A stretch of 64,000 bases of DNA from Pseudomonas lini. Lineage in GTDB: Bacteria; Pseudomonadota; Gammaproteobacteria; Pseudomonadales; Pseudomonadaceae. The stretch covers positions 1 to 64,000 of the forward strand of contig NZ_JAUSSR010000010.1 in NCBI RefSeq assembly GCF_030812475.1. The letters run 5' to 3'. This document shows, piece after piece, positions 56,457 to 64,000 of the stretch (positions are counted from its first letter, which is position 1; every line of letters starts with the position of its first letter). A model generated the notes under the pieces. That model saw only the letters and a program-made list of their open reading frames with translations, was not told where the DNA came from and ran no database searches. A program made the translations under genes and the position numbers.

Positions 56457-57404
56457 ATGGACTTCAAAGACTATTACAAGATTCTCGGTGTGGAACCGAC
56501 CGCGGACGATAAGACGATCAAGGCGGCTTATCGCAAGCTGGCGCGTAAATACCACCCCGATGTCAGCAAGGAAAAGGACGCCGAGGCTAAATTCAAGGAT
56601 GCGTCGGAAGCCTATGAAGCGCTGAAAAGCGCCGACAAGCGCGCCGAATATGACGACTTGCGCAAATACGGCCAGCATGGCCAACCGTTCCAGGGCCCGC
56701 CAGGTTGGCAGGGGCGAGGCGCGGGTGGTTTTGGTGGTGGTCAGGACACGGGCGACTTTTCGGACTTCTTCAGTTCGATCTTCGGCGGTCGTGGACCTGG
56801 TTTCGATGGTGGACAGTCGCGTCGCAGCACCGGACGTCGAGGGCAAGACGTGGAAATGGAATTACCGGTTTTTCTGGAAGAAACCCTCTCGAACGAGTCA
56901 AAGAAGGTCACCTTCCAGGTGCCGCAGTACAACGCTGCGGGCCAGCATGTCAGCAACACCAGCAAAAGCCTGAACGTGAAGATCCCGGCCGGCGTGGCCG
57001 ACGGCGAACGTATCCGCCTTAAAGGCCAGGGTGCGCCAGGTGTCGGTGGCGGCGCCAATGGCGACCTGTACCTGATCATCCGTTTTGCGCCGCATCCGAA
57101 ATACGACGTTGAAGGCGAAAACCTGATCATCACCCTGCCACTGGCTCCGTGGGAGCTGGCGCTGGGCGCTGAAGTCGCGGTACCGACCCTGACCGGCAAG
57201 ATCAACCTCAAGGTCCCGGCCGGCAGCCAGAACGGTCAGCGCATCCGCGCCAAGGGTCACGGCCTGCTTAACAAGGCCGGCGAGCGCGGTTACCTGTTCG
57301 TGCAGTTCAAGGCCGTCATGCCTAAAGTCGCGAGCGATGAGGTCAAGGCGCTGTGGCAGGAACTGGCGAAAAAAGCCGCGTTCAATCCGCGAGAAAACTT
57401 CTGA
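56457..57404 (+). CDS. cbpA: DnaJ-class co-chaperone CbpA
   Basis: 315 residues from ATG 56457. The J domain (MDFKDYYKILGVEPTADDKT to about residue 70) contains the HPD motif in YHPDVS. A Gly/Phe-rich linker (GGFGGGQDTGDFSDFFSSIFGGRGPGFDGG) and two beta-barrel C-terminal domains follow. There is no zinc finger, which separates it from DnaJ. CbpA also binds DNA in E. coli. It is followed after 23 bp by cbpM, its inhibitor. Confidence 0.93.
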   Translation: MDFKDYYKILGVEPTADDKTIKAAYRKLARKYHPDVSKEKDAEAKFKDASEAYEALKSADKRAEYDDLRKYGQHGQPFQGPPGWQGRGAGGFGGGQDTGDFSDFFSSIFGGRGPGFDGGQSRRSTGRRGQDVEMELPVFLEETLSNESKKVTFQVPQYNAAGQHVSNTSKSLNVKIPAGVADGERIRLKGQGAPGVGGGANGDLYLIIRFAPHPKYDVEGENLIITLPLAPWELALGAEVAVPTLTGKINLKVPAGSQNGQRIRAKGHGLLNKAGERGYLFVQFKAVMPKVASDEVKALWQELAKKAAFNPRENF

Positions 57405-57427
57405 TCCAAGAGACGGAGTAGCCCATC

Positions 57428-57733
57428 ATGAGCAACCCCCTGATCGTTCAACTGGACATGGCAGAATTCTGTGAGGCGACTGATTTATCTGACGTCTACG
57501 TGATCGAGATCGTCGAGCACGGCATCCTCGAACCTCAGGGCAAGCAGCCCAAGGATTGGCGTTTCAACGATTACGAGCTGGCGCTGGCCAAGCGTGCCGC
57601 CAAGCTGCGGCACGACCTGGAGCTGGAGTGGGAGGGGGTTGCCCTGGCGCTGGACCTGCTTGAAGAGGTCCAGCAGCTAAGGGCGGAGAATCGGATGTTG
57701 AAGCAGCGGTTGGGGCGGTTGGTGGTGGAGTAA
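57428..57733 (+). CDS. cbpM: Chaperone modulator CbpM
   Basis: 101 residues, a MerR-like winged-helix fold without the usual effector domain (DVYVIEIVEHGILEPQG, DYELALAKRAAKLRHDLEL) and a C-terminal helix (LRAENRMLKQRLGRLV). CbpM binds the J domain of CbpA and blocks its interaction with DnaK. It is co-transcribed with cbpA. Confidence 0.93.
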   Translation: MSNPLIVQLDMAEFCEATDLSDVYVIEIVEHGILEPQGKQPKDWRFNDYELALAKRAAKLRHDLELEWEGVALALDLLEEVQQLRAENRMLKQRLGRLVVE

Positions 57734-57783
57734 CCCTCTCTCTCTAATCAACTTGTCTGCCTGCGGCAGCTCCTGCACAAGCC

Positions 57784-58908
57784 CTAGATCCGCCGGGGCA
57801 ACACCACGGTAAACAGCGTGCCATCGGCCTCACTGGAGCTGACCTCGATCGTCCCGGAGTGGGCGTTGACCACTTCCTTGACAATAAAAAGGCCCAGGCC
57901 GAGGCTGGTGGAGGGCTGGCCCAGTTCTTCGTCGGCACTGCGCACCAAGGGATCGAAGATAGTGCCAATGGCATTCTCGGGAATCGGCGTGCCGTAGTTG
58001 TGCACCGTGAGACGAACCGAATCTGGCTCGCCAGTGAGCCTTATCGTCACATCCCGCTTGTTCGAGCCATGCTGCAACGCATTGCCGATCAGGTTCCGCA
58101 GGAGTTGATCCAGGCGTCCGGTATCCCAGACACCTCGGGTGTCTCCCGATACGTTCAGTACCGGATCGCACTCCGGGTTGCCGGCACAGGCTTCGGCAAT
58201 CGCGGCATGGGCCGCGTCCGCCAGATCCATGGGGACAGGCTCGATCGGCAAGCTCTTGCCCAGGCGACTGCGCACCAGCTCCAGCAAATCGCTGACCATC
58301 ACCGCCATGTGCCGCGCGCCGCGCTTGATGTTGATCGCGCAGGTCAGCGCATCGCCTTCGAGCGTCGCCTTGCGCAGCAGCAGCTCGGTGGACATGCTCA
58401 CCGCTTGCAGCGGCGCTCGCAGGTCATGGCCGAGGATCGCCAGGAAGATGTCCCGCGAATGATTGACCTGTTCGGCATAAGCCGCGGTGGACTCGGCAAG
58501 GGCTTCGTCGATGGCTTCGTTGAAGCGGATCATGTCCTGGAAATACGTCATGTCCGGCGATTCCAGGCTGTCGACCCACAGTCGAATCACGCAGGCGCGC
58601 AAATGGCGGAACTCGGCCGTCATTTGCACCAGATCGAAACCGACGGTGTGGCGCAATTCCCCATGCCAGGCGGCGGCCAGGTCCAGATCAGGCGTTTTTT
58701 CCACGCCTTCCCCTTTGGCTTTGGCCGTCTGTTCGCTGGCAGTCTGTGCCGTGCACATATCGGCTGCCGAGGCCAGCAGGATTGACTTTGCGTGATCGCG
58801 CAGCGTCGCGCGGTCCAGCGACTCGTCGGCGCTAATGGCCTCGGCGAAATTTTCCCACTCGTCAACGATGCGATCTACGTGCTGCACGATGAATTCAGAT
58901 AAACGCAT
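57784..58908 (-). CDS. Sensor histidine kinase with RsbRD-type N-terminal domain
   Basis: 374 residues from ATG 58908 (MRLSEFIVQHVDRIVDEWENF). The N-terminal 150 residues resemble the RsbRD/globin-like sensory domain. They are followed by HisKA with the phospho-acceptor His in LGHDLRAPLQ, and a HATPase domain with NLIGNALQHGSN, NYGTPIPENAIG and LGLGLFIVKEVVNAH. It has no membrane segment, so it is cytosolic. No response regulator is next to it, making it an orphan kinase here. It is convergent with cbpM. Confidence 0.88.
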   Translation of the reverse strand: MRLSEFIVQHVDRIVDEWENFAEAISADESLDRATLRDHAKSILLASAADMCTAQTASEQTAKAKGEGVEKTPDLDLAAAWHGELRHTVGFDLVQMTAEFRHLRACVIRLWVDSLESPDMTYFQDMIRFNEAIDEALAESTAAYAEQVNHSRDIFLAILGHDLRAPLQAVSMSTELLLRKATLEGDALTCAINIKRGARHMAVMVSDLLELVRSRLGKSLPIEPVPMDLADAAHAAIAEACAGNPECDPVLNVSGDTRGVWDTGRLDQLLRNLIGNALQHGSNKRDVTIRLTGEPDSVRLTVHNYGTPIPENAIGTIFDPLVRSADEELGQPSTSLGLGLFIVKEVVNAHSGTIEVSSSEADGTLFTVVLPRRI

Positions 58909-59161
58909 GGCTGGGCGTCTGCTTGGCAATGATAGCCAATGAGTGTGGCCCATCCTGGCGCCTTTGTCGTGTGCCTGCTGCCAGCGCCGATGAAGAGGTG
59001 CTGATCTGTGTGTCAGGTGTTATTTAGTTATTTATTCATGCAGTTAATTGAATGGATTTGGCGGTGTGCTCAGGCATTGGCCGGTGGATTATCGATTTGT
59101 TGTTTAGAGTGGGTAGTGAGTAAATTGAAAGTTCAATTGAATGGCATACGGATTATGCGAC

Positions 59162-62100
59162 ATGACTGAATCTACAATGGAAAAAACTACAATTGATGAG
59201 CCCGGTGGTTTTGAAAAGGGTGATCACTTCGACTTCATCAAAAACACTATTCCCGAATGCCTTATCCAAGCCTCGCCACTACGGCGAAAAGTGCTCAAGG
59301 CCACTAAACCCACGCTTCCGCAATGGTATGAAAACAGTTCAGCGGATCAGCGCAGTGCCCTGAAAACATTAATTGAAGCTGACTGTCACGCGCAAAATAA
59401 ATGGGACAAGACAGTGGCTGGCCTGGAAAGTGTCACCGCCTATGCCAAGCCCTTGTTGATCAAGGCGTTGGCTGAGGCGGACATTGAGCTGGATGTGGAG
59501 AAAACCTGGGTGCGACTTTATTACCCGGTAGATTACAAGTTTTTTGGTATTCCGACGGGCGTGAACACCGGTGATGTGCGCAGCAGAACCTTTTCCCTGC
59601 TGCAAGCGGCATTGCATAATTTTGAAACTTTCGAGGCTGAGGTAAATTACTTCGATAGTGATTCTTCATTTATTACGGAACCCGATGCGCAGGGGCGATT
59701 CGACGTTCTGCCGCTCGCCTTGAAAGTACCGCAATTCGTGACAATTTGCCGAAGTCTGGATATCGGTGGTCAGTATGAAAAATACATCAAGGACTTTCTT
59801 TATGAGGGTGAAACTGCACATCAGCAGGGGTTGAGCCTGGCCTTCATCGATTGCAAAAAAACAGCAATGAAGGCCGCGGCTTATGCAGCCTTCATGAAAA
59901 AGGATATTGAACTTAAAGATTACGAAATATTGCTCGAGCTGATCAACGAACAGGAGATCGTCAGGGACAAGGACAGTCGACGGCGCATCAGCTATAGCCC
60001 TCTTCAGCTGATGGGGTACGAAGTCGCCGAATGTGCAGTGTTCTTTCCAACCCACGCCAATCGTTACGATGGCAGCTATGTCATTGCCTACATTCCGGAC
60101 GATCCCGAGCATGAGATAAAAAAGTACGCCTCGTTCGCCGAGTTCGAAGAGCAACTGACCCATCAACTGATGTACCGACCACCGGGCAGCAGAATCGATA
60201 GCGCCAAGGACGCGCTTACCCCCTATCAACAGTTTTTCAGCCGGTTCATTTGCGAAAAGGACCGGGGCCGTTTTTTTCTTCGATTTACCCAGAAGGTTCT
60301 GGATGCACCGTCCGGTACATACTGGAAAGACCAGGTGCGTGGTTATCTGAAGTACTTGAGCCCGGTTTCAAGACTGGTCGGTCCCATAGCCGATCGGCAC
60401 TGGCGGCGAGACCCTTTGGAGAATATCGATCTGCATGCCGAACTTTCGCTGAATTTTCAGTGGGTCGGCATGGCTGGCATCTGGACTGAAATGTTCCGCC
60501 AGAAACGTCGGCATATGCGTGAGGATGCGCAGGTGCTTGCGGTTTCAACCGCCGCCGAGGATGACATCACCCGCGAGCGTCGGCTCGCCAACTACCTGAA
60601 CATCGGCCTGTCTGTCATCGGCATCGCCGCGTTCTTTGTACCGCCTGCAGGCGCCGCCTTGCTGCTGGTCACGGCGGACCAGTTGTTGTTCGAGACGATC
60701 GAGGGTGTGCGCGAGTTGAGCCAGGGCGACAAGGAAGCGGGCTGGGCCCACATCACCGATGTCGTGGAGAATCTGGCGACGATGGCGGCCCTGGCGCCGG
60801 TGTTTCACTACACGGTTTCGCCGTTCATCGAAGGCTTGAAATCCGTCATCCTGCCCAGTGGCAAGACGCGTTTGTGGAAGCCGGATCTCAAACCCTACGA
60901 GCGAAATATCAGGCTGCCAGCAACCTCCAGGCCCAACGGGTTGGGGCTGCATCGATATGGCGGTGAGGATATTTTGCCGCTGGAGGGAAAGCATTATTCA
61001 TTGAAAAAACCAACGGACTCCGGGGAATACCGGATGCAGCACCCTGCTCGGGAGGATGCCTACCAACCGCCGTTGAACCATAACGGCAGCGGGGCCTGGA
61101 ATCACGAGGTGGACGCGCCACTGGGGTGGCCGAAAAACACCTTGTTACGACGTCTTGGGCATTCGGTGGATGCCTTCACTGAGATTGAACGCAAAAACAT
61201 CCTCAAAGTCAGCGGCACTCCAGAAGAGGTGCTGCGCAGAATGCATGTCGAGGGTGAGCCGACACCGGCACTGCTGGCCGACACCGTCACGCGGTTTCAA
61301 GCCTATGCCGATGCCGGTGAAGTGGGGTCGCAGATTCGAGCCGGACAGCTGCAGGATGATCTTTGCGGCTATGCCGCTTCCTTGATGGTCGAGTTGCCGG
61401 GCTGGCCGCGCTACAAAGCGATAGAGGCGTTCGAGGGCTCTGATTTGAGCGGCAAGGCCGTCAAGTATGGGGATGTCGCTGCACCGGCTGCAGACGTCAT
61501 CAACGTCAGCCGGGCCGAACTCAAATCGGGACTATTGGCGGAGCGTGTCCTGCCCTTCCTCAGCGAGGAGCAAATCCAGGGTCTGGTCGGTCAACATGTC
61601 ATACCGGACAAACGGGTCCAGACCTTGCAGGCCCGACTGGCCGACCATGCAGATCAGAGCAGGGCGCGGATTTTCCAGAGTTTGTCCCAAGACCGGGCGG
61701 AAGCGGGGAATCCTCGGACTCAACTGCTCCAACGCAACTTTTCCTCGATATCGACCAGGCTCGCCAGCGAGCTTATGGACGATGCGACCCCCAGCGAACT
61801 GCGCCAGATGAAAACCACCCGGCGCCTGCCGTTACGGCTGGCGCAAAAAGCTCGTCTGGCACAGCAGGAAGTGCGTTTGTCGCGAGCTTATGAGGGGCTT
61901 TTCCTGGAGGCGCTGGCTGCGCCGGACACTGAAAGCCTGGTCCTGCATACACTGGGAAGATTGCTCGGCGAGCCTGGCGATTTGCGCATCGAGGTCCGGG
62001 ATGGCTCCATCACCGGAGCGATACGAGCCAGCGTCGGCCCCGAAGATGCCCTTGAGCGCAAAGTGCTGCTTCGGACCGGAGAAGGGCAGTATGAGGCACG

Positions 62101-64000
62101 TAGCGCCAGCGACACTCATCTTCATGGAAGGGATGACCTCTACGCCGCCCTTCAGCACGCCTTGCCGGATGCTCAACGTCGGGCGCTGGGTGTGCCCCAT
62201 GTGAGCCAGGGTGCCGACCTCAAGGCATTGATCCAACGGCGCGCACTCGCGCGTGATGAACTGCGCCCGGTTCTGAAGATGCAGGCGCAGCGTCAACCGT
62301 TTTTCAAGCCGCTGACGCTGTTGCCCGATGGTCGGCGCGGCTACCCCTTGAGCGGTCGCGGCCAGGGTGTATGGGAGCAGATTGTCGAGGAGCGGGTCAG
62401 AAAGCTCTATCCCGAATTCACCCTTGAGGAGGTCGATGATTTCGTTGCGACCCTGAATGCTCAAGATGACTCGCCAGACCGCCAGCTGAAGCGGCTCGAG
62501 CGGGAGTACAAGCAATTCAATCACAGCCTGCAAACCTGGTTAAGGACGCCGAACGAATGGTCAGGCGTCAGAGACAGCCCGCAGTACGTCAGGGAGTGGG
62601 GCGCGAGGATCAAAATCGTCAAAGTCCTCAAACAGGCCTGGCAAAGGACCGGTCCGAAAGACTATGACGCCTATGGCAACTATCGCGGCCAGAGCATTGA
62701 TCTGAGTGACACTTCGCTGCAATGGCAACTGCGCAGCTTGCCGCCGCTGGAGGCCAATTTCGATCATGTCACCCGGCTGAAATTGAGCCGTTCGCAATTT
62801 GGCGATGAAGTAGAGGGGTTTCTTGGACATTTCCCCCAGCTTCGTGCCCTGAATCTGGCCGATAACCAACTGACCCGACTTCCTGCAGCGATCAGCGACA
62901 TGCGGCATCTGCTTGAACTGCATCTGAGCAGTAACCAGATCACGTTGACCGGGCCGGCAATCGAGAGCATCAAGAACCTGACCCGGTTGAAAATCCTCGG
63001 GATGGAAAACAATCCACTGGGCTTGCCGCCCGACGTCAGCCAAATGCCTGACTTGCACATACTGAACTTATCGAACACCGGCCTCGCCACCTGGCCTACC
63101 GGGACCTTTGCCCTGCCCCGGCCCCGGCACTTCGACTTGAGGTTGGCCGATAATCCGATTACCCAGTTACCCGAGGTAGCCCCGGGTTCCATCCGGGCTG
63201 AAATAGTGGCGCGCACACTGATCAGTCGCGATCGGCTTTCATCGGATAATCTCACAACGCTCAAAACCTACATCGAATCGATCGGGCTCGATCCTGACCG
63301 GCGAACGCCCAATGCGGTGATGTCCGATAGCCGTTTCTGGATCAATGCGTTGGCACCGTCCGAGCGAGCCACTCCTGAATTACGAGCGTTAAAGCGTGAT
63401 CTCTGGGGGGCGGTTGCAGACGAGTTCGGTTCTGAAGCCTTTTTTGCTGAAATCCAGAAACTCGCCAACTCCTCGGATGCTTTCCCCGAGTACAAAACCG
63501 AGCTTGCCGGCAAGATCTGGCGAATGCTCGAAGCAGTCGCTGCCGATGCCGAGCTGCGAGATAAACTGTTCAGCGAGGCGCTGGTTCCCTCGTCGTGTGT
63601 CGATGCCGGTGCGCAGCTTTTTAACGCCATGGGCGTCGAAGTGCTGATTTATGAGGCCTATCACCTTGTCAGCAAAGACTTGGTGGAAGCGGAGCTGATG
63701 AGTCTGGCCAAGGGCAAGTCGCGCCTGAATGAACTGGGCAGGATTGCCCGAGCCAGAGTCAAGGAACTGCTCAAGCAAGGCCGCAGACTTCCCGAATATG
63801 ATCAGGATGGCGACCTGATTGTGCACAGGGATGAAGAGGGGAACTTCGTCAGGTCCATTGATGAAGTGGAAATTCATCTGGCCTACGTGACAGCCCTTGC
63901 CGAGCGCCTGGATTTGCCTTGGCAGTCGCGCAGCATGATGTTCGAGGAGGCGGATGTCACGCCGCTGAGGATAGAGGCCGCTTACCAGCAAGTACTTGCG
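59162..64000 (+). CDS. Large LRR-NEL E3 ubiquitin ligase effector (3' end outside window)
   Basis: One uninterrupted frame of 1613 codons runs to the window edge without a stop, so the protein is incomplete. Residues 30 to about 470 resemble the dermonecrotic-toxin-like (DUF6543) region of large Pseudomonas proteins. A hydrophobic segment (about residues 477-505, YLNIGLSVIGIAAFFVPPAG) follows. About five leucine-rich repeats span residues 1195-1345 (LRALNLADNQLTRLP, LLELHLSSNQITL, LHILNLSNTGL). The NEL domain begins after residue 1350, with the putative catalytic Cys 1479 in PSSCVDAGAQLFN. Its ADVTPLRIEAAYQQVLA block parallels the NEL protein at 7651. The start ATG 59162 has only a weak GGA upstream, and ATG 59141 is in frame. 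It probably ubiquitinates host targets after secretion. Confidence 0.88.
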   Translation, partial: MTESTMEKTTIDEPGGFEKGDHFDFIKNTIPECLIQASPLRRKVLKATKPTLPQWYENSSADQRSALKTLIEADCHAQNKWDKTVAGLESVTAYAKPLLIKALAEADIELDVEKTWVRLYYPVDYKFFGIPTGVNTGDVRSRTFSLLQAALHNFETFEAEVNYFDSDSSFITEPDAQGRFDVLPLALKVPQFVTICRSLDIGGQYEKYIKDFLYEGETAHQQGLSLAFIDCKKTAMKAAAYAAFMKKDIELKDYEILLELINEQEIVRDKDSRRRISYSPLQLMGYEVAECAVFFPTHANRYDGSYVIAYIPDDPEHEIKKYASFAEFEEQLTHQLMYRPPGSRIDSAKDALTPYQQFFSRFICEKDRGRFFLRFTQKVLDAPSGTYWKDQVRGYLKYLSPVSRLVGPIADRHWRRDPLENIDLHAELSLNFQWVGMAGIWTEMFRQKRRHMREDAQVLAVSTAAEDDITRERRLANYLNIGLSVIGIAAFFVPPAGAALLLVTADQLLFETIEGVRELSQGDKEAGWAHITDVVENLATMAALAPVFHYTVSPFIEGLKSVILPSGKTRLWKPDLKPYERNIRLPATSRPNGLGLHRYGGEDILPLEGKHYSLKKPTDSGEYRMQHPAREDAYQPPLNHNGSGAWNHEVDAPLGWPKNTLLRRLGHSVDAFTEIERKNILKVSGTPEEVLRRMHVEGEPTPALLADTVTRFQAYADAGEVGSQIRAGQLQDDLCGYAASLMVELPGWPRYKAIEAFEGSDLSGKAVKYGDVAAPAADVINVSRAELKSGLLAERVLPFLSEEQIQGLVGQHVIPDKRVQTLQARLADHADQSRARIFQSLSQDRAEAGNPRTQLLQRNFSSISTRLASELMDDATPSELRQMKTTRRLPLRLAQKARLAQQEVRLSRAYEGLFLEALAAPDTESLVLHTLGRLLGEPGDLRIEVRDGSITGAIRASVGPEDALERKVLLRTGEGQYEARSASDTHLHGRDDLYAALQHALPDAQRRALGVPHVSQGADLKALIQRRALARDELRPVLKMQAQRQPFFKPLTLLPDGRRGYPLSGRGQGVWEQIVEERVRKLYPEFTLEEVDDFVATLNAQDDSPDRQLKRLEREYKQFNHSLQTWLRTPNEWSGVRDSPQYVREWGARIKIVKVLKQAWQRTGPKDYDAYGNYRGQSIDLSDTSLQWQLRSLPPLEANFDHVTRLKLSRSQFGDEVEGFLGHFPQLRALNLADNQLTRLPAAISDMRHLLELHLSSNQITLTGPAIESIKNLTRLKILGMENNPLGLPPDVSQMPDLHILNLSNTGLATWPTGTFALPRPRHFDLRLADNPITQLPEVAPGSIRAEIVARTLISRDRLSSDNLTTLKTYIESIGLDPDRRTPNAVMSDSRFWINALAPSERATPELRALKRDLWGAVADEFGSEAFFAEIQKLANSSDAFPEYKTELAGKIWRMLEAVAADAELRDKLFSEALVPSSCVDAGAQLFNAMGVEVLIYEAYHLVSKDLVEAELMSLAKGKSRLNELGRIARARVKELLKQGRRLPEYDQDGDLIVHRDEEGNFVRSIDEVEIHLAYVTALAERLDLPWQSRSMMFEEADVTPLRIEAAYQQVLA

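Overview
The window is chromosomal DNA of a fluorescent-group Pseudomonas. This rests on near-identity (from memory) of RNase R, DnaB, azurin, AmaA/AmaB, UreEFG and the Liv/Bra transporter to pseudomonad proteins, on GC-rich codon use, and on about fourteen copies of the REP element built around GGGAGC(G/T)(G/A)GCTTGCTCGCGA. The gene order broadly follows the PA4880-PA4937 region of P. aeruginosa PAO1 (from memory), with accessory genes inserted.

Layout. 1-7.6 kb is core information processing: tRNA-Leu(CAG), rnr-rlmB, rpsF-rpsR-DUF2232-rplI, dnaB. 7.65-13.3 kb is an accessory island of two paralogous toxin-like proteins. They share an N-terminal module of about 280 residues. One continues into leucine-rich repeats and, across a frameshift, a NEL-type E3 ubiquitin ligase domain. 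13.5-23.1 kb holds ygiQ and a three-gene transglutaminase / ATP-grasp peptide-modification cluster. 23.2-28.3 kb holds an orphan Rhs-core protein whose tail carries PSAP and PPxY motifs, a LOG-family hydrolase, azurin, and the NAD salvage pair pncB-nadE. 28.5-38.1 kb holds a LysR regulator, amaB and amaA (pipecolate/lysine catabolism), and a five-gene branched-chain-type amino-acid ABC transporter. That transporter is preceded by a textbook sigma-54 promoter and a helically phased repeat array. 38.2-38.9 kb is non-coding and contains a cluster of DnaA-box-like 9-mers. 38.9-43.6 kb holds an SDR, an AGE-family epimerase and urease accessory genes ureEFG-ureJ. 43.8-49.4 kb holds a FabR-like TetR repressor, a secreted protein made of 14-residue repeats, an AsmA protein and two paralogous unknown genes of AT-rich composition. 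49.5-58.9 kb holds a ferritin-like protein, a lipase, a DMT exporter divergent from an AraC regulator, a PsiF protein, an AI-2E-type permease, an Hsp70-like protein, cbpA-cbpM and a histidine kinase. From 59.16 kb to the window end runs a single open frame of at least 1613 codons. It encodes a second, larger LRR-NEL E3 ligase whose 3' end lies outside the window.

How it fits together. Most genes are housekeeping or nutrient metabolism. The accessory theme is interference with eukaryotic ubiquitin biology: two NEL ligases, a paralogue lacking NEL, and an Rhs protein with motifs resembling viral late domains that recruit Nedd4 ligases and Tsg101. That theme is inference from sequence motifs. 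The regulatory highlights are the sigma-54 promoter with its enhancer-like array, the inverted repeat between the AraC gene and the exporter, and the DnaA-box cluster.
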